Positions 1 through 7,085 of a DNA stretch of 64,000 nt are shown here, in pieces. The notes beneath the pieces were generated by a model. It had not been told where the DNA came from. It made no database searches and was given only the letters and a program-made list of their open reading frames with translations. The translations under genes were made by a program, and so were the position numbers. Position 1 is the stretch's first letter, and every line of letters begins with the position of its first letter. The stretch lies in contig CABUQV010000006.1 of NCBI GenBank assembly GCA_902493855.1, forward strand, positions 45,314 to 109,313, in the 5' to 3' direction. The stretch is from an uncultured Collinsella sp. (GTDB taxonomy: Bacteria; Actinomycetota; Coriobacteriia; Coriobacteriales; Coriobacteriaceae).

Positions 1-1
1 C

Positions 2-79
2 CGTCTGATGCTTCACATGCTCTTTGGAGCGGACCCGTCCACCTTTGCGCGCGTCTATACCGCCAAGGATGCCGCATGA
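2..79 (+). CDS. C-terminal end of an upstream gene (partial)
   Basis: An open frame enters from the left edge and ends with ...AKDAA then TGA at 77-79. Its stop overlaps the ATG of the next gene (ATGA at 76-79), the usual sign of translational coupling, so it is probably the first visible member of the surface-protein operon that follows. Only 25 residues are visible, too few to name a family. An accessory protein of the cell-surface cluster is possible but unsupported. Confidence 0.5.
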   Translation, partial: RLMLHMLFGADPSTFARVYTAKDAA

Positions 80-585
80 GCGCGAAGAAGCCACCCCACT
101 TTGCAGGCCTGGGTCGTCGCAAGAAGCTCATCGTTGCCTGCTTGGCCATCGTCTGTGCCCTTGTCGCCGTAGGACTATACGTTTGGCAGTCGCAGCCCGT
201 ACCCGAGGCGGGCGCTTCGGTTACGACGGCCGAGGGCAAAACGCGCCAGGAAATCCAAGATGAGCTCGACGCCATCGTCCGCGACAACATGATGACGATT
301 TCGGTCGCGCCGGTCGCTCAGCTGCAGGAGGACGGCAAACTGCGCGTCAACGTGCAAAACGTCCAAGACAATAAATTTCCCCAGCGATTCCGCGTCATCC
401 AAAACGACGAGACCATGTACGAATCCGGTGTGGTCGAGACCGGCAAGACAATCGAGACGTGCCCCGCCGGCGACATCAAAGAAGGCGAGGCGTACATCGA
501 GATCCAGGCACTCGATGCAAAGACCCTCGACAGCCACGGCAATCCGACACGTGTCAAGGTACGGGTTGAGCAAACCGAGAACTAG
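76..585 (+). CDS. Membrane-anchored extracellular protein of unknown function
   Basis: 169 residues. A basic N-terminus (KK, GRRKK) precedes one hydrophobic segment at about residues 18-36, which fits an uncleaved signal anchor. The remaining 130 residues should lie outside the cell and look beta-rich. They contain phrases such as LRVNVQNVQDNKFPQRFRV and a charged tail, but no recognised catalytic motif. The start ATG overlaps the previous stop by the ATGA arrangement. Its place ahead of two secreted proteins and a sortase-type substrate suggests a role in assembling or binding the surface complex; this is inference from context. I do not recognise the family. Confidence 0.7.
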   Translation: MSAKKPPHFAGLGRRKKLIVACLAIVCALVAVGLYVWQSQPVPEAGASVTTAEGKTRQEIQDELDAIVRDNMMTISVAPVAQLQEDGKLRVNVQNVQDNKFPQRFRVIQNDETMYESGVVETGKTIETCPAGDIKEGEAYIEIQALDAKTLDSHGNPTRVKVRVEQTEN

Positions 586-674
586 CCTTCCGGCCGACAC
601 GGCACCGCATGCAATTCACCAGCATTCGTCCAATCATCGCGGGGACGGCCCGCGGCGAATAGAAAGGAACGACC

Positions 675-1274
675 ATGGACATCACCAGGAACATGAACGG
701 AGTCAGAGCGCTCGTCGTGGGCACAGGGCTCGCGCTCGCGCTCGCAATGGGCGCCGCCCCGACGCCAGCTATGGCAGCCGGGCGCGTTGGAACCACGAAG
801 GTAATGGTCAGGACCGAGATCGACAACGTTGAGTTCAAAGTTCCGACGGTTATTCCCTTCGTCGCCAAGGCCGACGGCACGCTTCAGGGCCCCTCAGAAG
901 ACGCGACCACCATCGACAATCATTCGGCCTACGGCATCCATGTCACCAACATGAAGATCGACGCCATGAACACCTGGACCATTGCCGCCGACGCCAAGGC
1001 CGGAACCGCGCAGAACTCCATCGACTTTAAGGTCGGCCCCGACGGCGCGCTCCAGAACGCCAGCGCCGCCGCGCAAGGGACGGGCCTCGATCTTTCCAAG
1101 AATGCAGCCTTCGACATGGGCTACCAGGGCATTGCCGGCGGCACGGACAAAATCAAGCTCAAGACAAGCGGAAACGTCGCCCGCGTCACGCGCGACATCT
1201 TCCGCGTAACCGGCGAAGGCGATCAGGTTGCGACGATCACCTGGACGGTCGAGCCCGGTGCGCACACGGCATAA
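675..1274 (+). CDS. Secreted beta-rich surface protein with WxL-like C-terminus
   Basis: 199 residues. The signal peptide is clear: basic start, hydrophobic core VVGTGLALALAMGAA and an AMA-A type cleavage site near residue 35. The mature part begins with repeated valine/threonine strands (TVIPFVAKADGTLQ...). It ends in TITWTVEPGAHTA, which resembles the distal motif of WxL cell-wall-binding domains (LTWTL-type) except that the last position is V. A Shine-Dalgarno AGAAAGGA lies before ATG 675. The next gene overlaps its 3' end by 17 bp. Likely a non-covalently attached surface protein; the WxL link rests only on the C-terminal motif and the operon type. Confidence 0.65.
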   Translation: MDITRNMNGVRALVVGTGLALALAMGAAPTPAMAAGRVGTTKVMVRTEIDNVEFKVPTVIPFVAKADGTLQGPSEDATTIDNHSAYGIHVTNMKIDAMNTWTIAADAKAGTAQNSIDFKVGPDGALQNASAAAQGTGLDLSKNAAFDMGYQGIAGGTDKIKLKTSGNVARVTRDIFRVTGEGDQVATITWTVEPGAHTA

Positions 1275-1539
1275 GGCCGTCGCCCTGGCCGCCGCCGTCA
1301 GCATCCTAGCGTTTGGGCCAGCCATGGCCTTTGCCCAGCAAGAACAGGCGCAGGCCGCCACGCAAGTGACGGTCGACCTCTCGGAGCTCGACCGCGGCGA
1401 CCGCGAGGAACCGTTGGCGCAGACAGGCGACAGACGATGGCTCTTGGCAGCAGGCGCCACAGCAGCAGGCGCGGGAACCGCCGGCCTCGGTCTGCACATC
1501 AAACGCAGCCAGAAACAAAACACGGACAGGCCGCACTAA
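1258..1539 (+). CDS. Small sortase-anchored surface protein (LAQTG)
   Basis: 93 residues from GTG 1258; an upstream ATG at 1228 would lengthen the overlap with the previous gene. It has a signal peptide (RTRHK, then a hydrophobic core ending AMAFA), only about 28 mature residues, then LAQTG at 53-57, a hydrophobic stretch and the basic tail KRSQK: a complete sorting signal. LAXTG instead of LPXTG is the motif reported for class E sortases of high-GC Gram-positives. Size and architecture resemble the short CscC-type LPXTG proteins that accompany WxL proteins. No sortase gene is visible in the window. The neighbouring genes are likely co-transcribed. Confidence 0.7.
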   Translation: MRTRHKAVALAAAVSILAFGPAMAFAQQEQAQAATQVTVDLSELDRGDREEPLAQTGDRRWLLAAGATAAGAGTAGLGLHIKRSQKQNTDRPH

Positions 1540-1557
1540 ATTAGCTAAGGAGACCCC

Positions 1558-2988
1558 ATGGCATCGAAGAACCTTTTGCCCGTCGTCGCACTCTGCGGCG
1601 CGCTCGCAACCGGAACGCCTGTCGCCGCTTGGGCGACTCCCGTCATGGCAGACTCCTTACCAGTAGCCCTAAGTTCCGCACCAAATCCGTCGAGCGCCAT
1701 TGCGTGCGAGCGTTTTTCGATCGCACAGGCCGTGATCTCAACCTCGGGATGCCTTCGTCGTAATACGGACGGCTCGATAGTCGTGGATATCAAGCGTTCG
1801 AACAAGGCAAACGGCTCCCAGGCGGGGTGCGCCGTCTGCACGTGGCGCTCGGTTGTGCTCGATGCAGATGGCGATCCATGCAATTTAGAGCTGCGCATCG
1901 ACATCGCTTCGGTCGATGACTCGGCGAACGGAGCGAAGGTCGCCTTCGACGGTGCGTTTTTCGAGAAAGGAGGCGGTATATGTCTGGGCTGCGCCGCCGC
2001 GAATGCAGACGATGCGCAGCCCACCCTCTCATTCACGGCATCGTTTCGGCTGACCAAAGCCGGTACCGATGTTATCGCGGCGGGAGAAGCGTCCCTGCTG
2101 TTCTACGCCGTCAGCACCAAAGACACAGACGCTCATTTCGAGAAGCCAGCCGGATCACTCAGCCTTACACGAGGGATAGAGGCAGGCCCTATTGAAATCG
2201 ATGCCCACGCGCAAAGCAGGCAACGCATTCTTGCCGACCCGGCGCTTCTCGAAATGGAGTGGAACGGATCCGGAGCCATCGGAATTCTCCCCTCCGCGTT
2301 TGACGCCAAGACGCTCCCCCCAAACGACGAACCCATCAACGCAACCATACAAGAAGAGAGCGCGGACAAAGAAGCAGGTGCGGGCGACACGCCGTCGCCG
2401 ACAAACAGCGTCCCAGCTTCTCTCGAAGCGCCGAATGAGCCCGCTGCCGATCCAAACGATCCCGAGCTCGCGGACAGTCTGGGGCTTGCTGATCCTCAAG
2501 AGATCGATGAAGGTAACTGCTGCGTGCTTGCCGCGCTCGACCACACAGAGGTCATCGACGCTGCGAACATCGAAGTTGCCGCCGCCAATCAGCCCGTCCG
2601 CAAGTCGGCTATCATCGCATTTCCTGAATCCATCGAAGTCGTCTTTTTGCCATCGGGCGAGGTCGTGGCCCCAACACTGCTCACCTTGTTGGGCGCCAAG
2701 AATACTCGAAACGAAATTAAAAAGGTCACAGTTGTCGACCCTGCAACCACCGCCAAGCTGCGTCTATACGCCGTTGCTCCAGACGGAGGCAAGACCTTGG
2801 AATTCGATGGCGACACACTCCTGGCCTGGCGACGTCTGGACATTATGCAAGACGTCTCGTATCAGATCGAACTCGAAGGGTTTGATCGTGCCCGCGATGC
2901 CAATATCATCGCCGCGGCTATTGAATCCCCACAGCGGCTTATGACACTGCGCTTTGAATACTATCCCTATGTCCCGACAACCACCTGA
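1558..2988 (+). CDS. Large secreted protein of the surface cluster, unknown function
   Basis: 476 residues with an N-terminal signal peptide (LLPVVALCGALATGTPVAAWA). The N-terminal half contains several cysteines, including CAVCTW and CLGCAA, that could form disulphides. It is followed by an acidic, proline-rich linker at about residues 250-320 (SADKEAGAGDTPSPTN...) and a C-terminal beta-rich domain ending RFEYYPYVP. No membrane anchor or sorting motif is present at the C-terminus, so it is secreted or held by a partner. AAGGAG precedes the ATG, 18 bp after the LAQTG gene. I do not recognise the family; membership of the surface operon is the only functional clue. Confidence 0.65.
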   Translation: MASKNLLPVVALCGALATGTPVAAWATPVMADSLPVALSSAPNPSSAIACERFSIAQAVISTSGCLRRNTDGSIVVDIKRSNKANGSQAGCAVCTWRSVVLDADGDPCNLELRIDIASVDDSANGAKVAFDGAFFEKGGGICLGCAAANADDAQPTLSFTASFRLTKAGTDVIAAGEASLLFYAVSTKDTDAHFEKPAGSLSLTRGIEAGPIEIDAHAQSRQRILADPALLEMEWNGSGAIGILPSAFDAKTLPPNDEPINATIQEESADKEAGAGDTPSPTNSVPASLEAPNEPAADPNDPELADSLGLADPQEIDEGNCCVLAALDHTEVIDAANIEVAAANQPVRKSAIIAFPESIEVVFLPSGEVVAPTLLTLLGAKNTRNEIKKVTVVDPATTAKLRLYAVAPDGGKTLEFDGDTLLAWRRLDIMQDVSYQIELEGFDRARDANIIAAAIESPQRLMTLRFEYYPYVPTTT

Positions 2989-3106
2989 GGCTTAAATGCC
3001 GCGCATCATTCCTAATACCACTTATATAACGTATTAGATGAGTCGCGATGTACCTCGCATTTCGTTCTGCTACGATTGCCACGTTGGCATCAATACAGGA
3101 GGGCTC

Positions 3107-3823
3107 ATGCCGGGCTTGGGAACAATCATCAACGTTGGGCTTTTAGTTGCGGGCGGTCTTTTGGGATTAGCGGGCGGCCGCTTCATTACACCGCGCATCC
3201 AAGACACGCTCATGAAAGCATCGGGGCTGTGCGTCCTGTTTATCGGCCTTGGCGGCACCATGCAAAAGATGCTCCTTATCGATGGGAAGGCGCTAGCGAC
3301 CACCGGCACCACCATGCTCATCGTCTCGTTCGCCCTCGGCTCGCTCATCGGCGAGGCCATCAACTTGGAGGCCGCCATCGAGAACCTTGGCGAATGGCTC
3401 AAGCGCAAAACCGGCAGCGAGGGCGATAACGAGTTCACCAACGCTTTTGTCTCGACTTCACTCACCGTGTGTATCGGCGCCATGGCCATTGTGGGATCGA
3501 TCCAGGACGGTCTGCTCGGTGACTGGTCAACGCTTGCCCTGAAAGGCGCATTGGACTGCATCATCGTCTGCACCATGACGGCGTCGCTTGGCCGCGGCTG
3601 CATTTTCTCCGCCCTGCCCGTCGCCGTGTTCCAGGGGACGATCACGCTGTTTGCCGGCGCACTCTCCCCCATCATGACTACGGCAGCCCTCGACAGCCTT
3701 TCGCTCGTAGGCTCCATGCTCATCTTCTGCGTCGGCGTCAACCTCATCCGTCCTCAGACCTTCCGCACGGCCAATATGCTCCCCTCCGTCGTCATCGCCG
3801 TCATCTACGCCCTCCTGTTCTAA
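3107..3823 (+). CDS. DUF554 integral membrane protein
   Basis: 238 residues starting at ATG 3107, chosen because AGGAGGG lies just upstream. A longer frame from 3038 has no ribosome site and runs through the promoter region. The sequence is typical of the DUF554/YqgA family: the N-terminus MPGLGTIINVGLLVAGGLLG, then GLGGTMQKML and conserved CIGAMAIVGSIQDGL, with about seven hydrophobic segments. The family length is about 225-240, so it is complete. Function is unknown; a transporter or channel is likely. It stands alone between the surface cluster and the Shango operon. Confidence 0.85.
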   Translation: MPGLGTIINVGLLVAGGLLGLAGGRFITPRIQDTLMKASGLCVLFIGLGGTMQKMLLIDGKALATTGTTMLIVSFALGSLIGEAINLEAAIENLGEWLKRKTGSEGDNEFTNAFVSTSLTVCIGAMAIVGSIQDGLLGDWSTLALKGALDCIIVCTMTASLGRGCIFSALPVAVFQGTITLFAGALSPIMTTAALDSLSLVGSMLIFCVGVNLIRPQTFRTANMLPSVVIAVIYALLF

Positions 3824-3911
3824 ATCTATCTACGCAGCAGTATCTCGAACACCTGTTTGATGCTGTGCTATGATATGAGGTCACCGAAGCTGCGTTAGGA
3901 GAGGAGAAGCG

Positions 3912-5672
3912 GTGGCCGACCAGGACATCAAGATGCTCATCGAGCGCATTATGGCCGAGGCCCGGACCCATCAGTCCGCCCGCTTCTCAAACGAAATCTA
4001 CGCAGACGAGCCGATTCTCAAAACCGGCCGACAGATGCAGAATTTCCTCCCCGACCAATACCGCAAGATGCGCGAGATATCGCGCTGGCAGGATGACCCC
4101 AAGGGCGGCGCGGGCCGCTGGCTATCGGAGGCCGAGCTTTTCTACCGCCAAGGCTTGCTGATGGCCGACTTTGAGGACGACTGTCCCTACAACGGCACCT
4201 TTAAGTCGTACTTTCCCACCTACAATGCCATGAGCGACCGGCAGTTGCGCGGCTACTTTACCTGGCGTGCCCAAGTGCGCCGCGGAACCGTCGAGGAAAC
4301 GTCTACATCCTTTGCCTTTCTGTATCTCTATGAGCTGATTTGCGGCATTGGCATAGATGATCCGCTCGAAGGTTTTAACAAGATCAAGGCCTTTTGGGAT
4401 GTCTATCGCGCCTTCGAGCCCGGCATCGACCGGTTTGCGCGCGTGTGGCTGCAGGATTACGCCGTTTTCCACGGACTCGACCCCAAGCTACTTCGCGACT
4501 CTAAAACCGTCATGTTCGATAACGCCCTTATCGAGCTACGCCGCGCAGCGCGAGACCTTGTACCAGCACCGGCACCGTCCGGCCAGACCCCTAAGCGTCG
4601 CAAAACCTCCGAGCCCACGCTCCCCCTTCCGCCCGATGAGGTGCGCGAGGAGCGACTCATGGCCGCCATCAACGCCCTCTCCACGTACAACCTAAGTAAC
4701 TCGCGGCTCGACCGCAGCCACCACCGCGATCTGCGCCACGTGGCGTGCGCCGTGTATGTCCGTATGGCGCGCTACTATGACACGCACCGAAAGACCGACA
4801 TCGTGGCGAGCTTATTTGGGGAGGAGACGGCCATGCCCTACACCATGTTTGCCTCGGCCGTATTCTTTGCGCCCGAGCGCCACGAGGACTGCGAATATCG
4901 CCTGGACCCCATTCACATCTACCGCTGCCAAAACGGCTTTTGGGAATGCATGCGAATTCACGGCAGCAGGCAAAAAAGCAGCAAGCTTGGTGAGATGATG
5001 CGCGCCTGCGACCAACGCCTACGCCTGGCCCTAGACCCCACCCACCCCCTGAAGGAGGAGAAGGTCCCCAAATATCTGGCCAAGATCATCGATGACGAGA
5101 TCATGGCATGGCTTTCGTGGGACGCCGCACACCAGCCCATCAAGATCGATATCGATTTGAGCCAGCTGGGGCACATTCGGAGCGCCGCCGCGCAAACGCG
5201 CGAAGCGCTTTTGATCGATGAGGAACGCGAGGACGACGCATCCGCAGAAGCCGAGGCAGCGGACTCAGGGCAACCGGAAGCCGAGCCCGTAACCGACGCG
5301 ATTGTCGAACCGGTCGTGGCACCCATTCGGCAGGACTTGACCGACGAGCCGACCATATCCACCGAACAGTTTGGCGTCGTGGCACCGCTCCTCGCACCGA
5401 CGCCAGCGGTCGTATCGACTGCACCCGCTGGCACCGCAACCGAACTCGCGCCCGCCGCAGATGCCTTCCTTCGCGCGCTGCTCGAGCAAAACGCAGCGCA
5501 AGCGACATTGGCGGTAGTGCAATCGGAGCAGAGCGAGGACATGCTCGTCGACAGCATCAACGAGGCGCTCTTTGACCTGGTGGGTGACACCGTTATCGAG
5601 TTTGGAGCGGCAGGACCGCAGATCATCGAGGATTACGAAGCAGACGTGAGAGGATACCTAGACCATGAGTGA
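3912..5672 (+). CDS. sngA: Shango defence protein SngA-like (TerB-N/TerB-C)
   Basis: 586 residues from GTG 3912, preceded by AGGAGAGGAGAAG. The N-terminal third matches the TerB N-terminal domain found in Ter-linked DNA-processing systems: MSDRQLRGYFTWRAQVRRG, then SFAFLYLYELICGIG. The C-terminus (INEALFDLVGDTVIEF...IEDYEADVRGYL) matches TerB-C. A low-complexity Ala/Glu linker at about 430-520 separates core and tail. The gene overlaps the ATPase gene by 8 bp, followed by a DEAH-type helicase. That order, TerB-like then DUF2791-type ATPase then helicase, is the one described for the Shango anti-phage system; its ATPase and helicase also resemble BrxD and BrxHI of BREX. Domain recognition is firm; defence activity here is inferred. 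Confidence 0.8.
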   Translation: MADQDIKMLIERIMAEARTHQSARFSNEIYADEPILKTGRQMQNFLPDQYRKMREISRWQDDPKGGAGRWLSEAELFYRQGLLMADFEDDCPYNGTFKSYFPTYNAMSDRQLRGYFTWRAQVRRGTVEETSTSFAFLYLYELICGIGIDDPLEGFNKIKAFWDVYRAFEPGIDRFARVWLQDYAVFHGLDPKLLRDSKTVMFDNALIELRRAARDLVPAPAPSGQTPKRRKTSEPTLPLPPDEVREERLMAAINALSTYNLSNSRLDRSHHRDLRHVACAVYVRMARYYDTHRKTDIVASLFGEETAMPYTMFASAVFFAPERHEDCEYRLDPIHIYRCQNGFWECMRIHGSRQKSSKLGEMMRACDQRLRLALDPTHPLKEEKVPKYLAKIIDDEIMAWLSWDAAHQPIKIDIDLSQLGHIRSAAAQTREALLIDEEREDDASAEAEAADSGQPEAEPVTDAIVEPVVAPIRQDLTDEPTISTEQFGVVAPLLAPTPAVVSTAPAGTATELAPAADAFLRALLEQNAAQATLAVVQSEQSEDMLVDSINEALFDLVGDTVIEFGAAGPQIIEDYEADVRGYLDHE

Positions 5673-6969
5673 TACCGCATCCACAGCACCCCGCGTGCCC
5701 AAGCGCGTCGCTGCCGTCATTCTCAACTCGCTCAAGGGCGGCGTGGTCCCGCGCATCGGCCTTCCTTACATCACCGTAGGGCGCGAGGTCGAGATCCGCG
5801 CCCTGCTCACCGATCTGAGTCTCATCGCCGACGGTGGCGCGAGCTTCCGCTTTCTGGTCGGTCGTTACGGCGCCGGCAAGAGCTTTTTGCTCCAGACCAT
5901 CCGCACGCACGCCATGGGCGAGGGATTCGTCGTCGCTGATGCCGACCTGTCGCCCGAGCGCCGCCTGCAGGGCGGTCAGGGACAGGGCCTTGCCACCTAC
6001 CGCGAGCTCATCCGCAATATATCGACCAAGACGCGCCCCGAGGGCGGTGCGCTCAACCTTATTTTGGATCGCTGGGTCGCCTCGTGCGCCGACGTCGACG
6101 AGTCGGTCGTCAATGCCCAACTGGCCCCGCTCGAGAAGATGGTCCACGGCTTCGACTTCACCCGCATGCTCCGCCGCTATCGCATGGCCGTATCCGAGGG
6201 CGATGAAGAGGCTATGAGCCGCGTGACCAAATGGATTCGCGGCGAGTACCGCACCAAGAGCGAGGCACGCGCTGAGCTGGGCTCCTCGACCATCATCAGC
6301 GATGACGACTGGTACGACTACGTTAAGCTCATTGCACGCTTTTTGGTCTGCAGCGGATACAAGGGCATGCTGGTGCTCATCGACGAACTCGTGAATCTGT
6401 ACAAGATTCCCAACGCGATCACGCGCCAATACAACTACGAGAAGATCCTGACTATGTACAACGACACGCTCCAGGGCAAGGCGCAGTACCTGGGCATGAT
6501 CATGGGCGGCACGCCAACCTCCATCGAAGACCGCCGCCGCGGCGTGTTCTCCTACGAAGCTCTGCGCAGCCGACTCGCTCAGGGTCGCTTTGCGCGAGAT
6601 GATCTCAAAGACATGCTCGCGCCCATCATCCGCCTGCAGCCGCTCACCTACGAGGAGCTGCTGGTGCTCATCGAAAAGCTCATGCAGATCCATGCCGGCT
6701 ACTTTGGCTGGACGCCCACGCTTACCGAGAACGACTTGGTGAACTTTCTCAAGATTGAGTTTGGCCGCGTGGGAGCCGATACGCACCTGACGCCCCGTGA
6801 GGTCATTCGTGACTTTATCGAGCTGCTCGATATCCTGTGTCAGAACCCCGATGCAAATGTGGCCGAGTTGCTGCAAAGCGTCGGCGGCGACGCGCTGGCG
6901 CCGGCAGCCGCAACAGGCGACGCCGGCACCGCAGGCGGCGACCGCAACTTCGCCGAATTCACCATCTAA
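5665..6969 (+). CDS. sngB: Shango ATPase SngB-like (DUF2791/BrxD family)
   Basis: 434 residues. Walker A is GRYGAGKS at 66-73 and Walker B LVLIDE at about 236-241. The opening (LNSLKGGVVPRIGLPYITVGRE) and the phrases DLSPERRLQGGQGQGLATYREL and GGTPTSIEDRRRGVFSYEALRSRL are hallmarks of the BrxD-like P-loop family, annotated DUF2791. Length is normal. The ATG lies inside the end of sngA (ATGAGTGA overlap), so translation is probably coupled. It likely powers the helicase or senses DNA structure together with SngC. An Ala/Gly-rich tail ends the protein. 116 bp containing a repeat fragment separate it from sngC. Confidence 0.85.
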   Translation: MSDTASTAPRVPKRVAAVILNSLKGGVVPRIGLPYITVGREVEIRALLTDLSLIADGGASFRFLVGRYGAGKSFLLQTIRTHAMGEGFVVADADLSPERRLQGGQGQGLATYRELIRNISTKTRPEGGALNLILDRWVASCADVDESVVNAQLAPLEKMVHGFDFTRMLRRYRMAVSEGDEEAMSRVTKWIRGEYRTKSEARAELGSSTIISDDDWYDYVKLIARFLVCSGYKGMLVLIDELVNLYKIPNAITRQYNYEKILTMYNDTLQGKAQYLGMIMGGTPTSIEDRRRGVFSYEALRSRLAQGRFARDDLKDMLAPIIRLQPLTYEELLVLIEKLMQIHAGYFGWTPTLTENDLVNFLKIEFGRVGADTHLTPREVIRDFIELLDILCQNPDANVAELLQSVGGDALAPAAATGDAGTAGGDRNFAEFTI

Positions 6970-7013
6970 CCTGCCAAAAAGGGACAGGTTTATTTTGGCT
7001 GGTTTTATCTGGG
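6970..7013. repeat. Half copy of the GGGACAGG palindrome between sngB and sngC
   Basis: Bases 6974-7013 contain a stretch almost identical to the left arm of the palindrome at 46205-46293 (AAGGGACAGGTTTATTTTGG, then a GGTTTTATCTGGG tail). The right arm is missing. It begins immediately after the sngB stop and lies inside the Shango operon, making this the only sizeable gap between its genes. Confidence 0.75.
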
Positions 7014-7085
7014 CAAACGTCGAGGCAGTAATGCAGCAAGCCACTGCCCACCGCGTTGAGAGATTCGTTTTTGAAAGGAGGCCCC

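Noticed and set aside
5623..7044. Long open frame antisense to sngB (473 codons)
   Set aside because: Product rich in Ala/Val/His/Leu without domains, and third-position GC fits the plus-strand gene.
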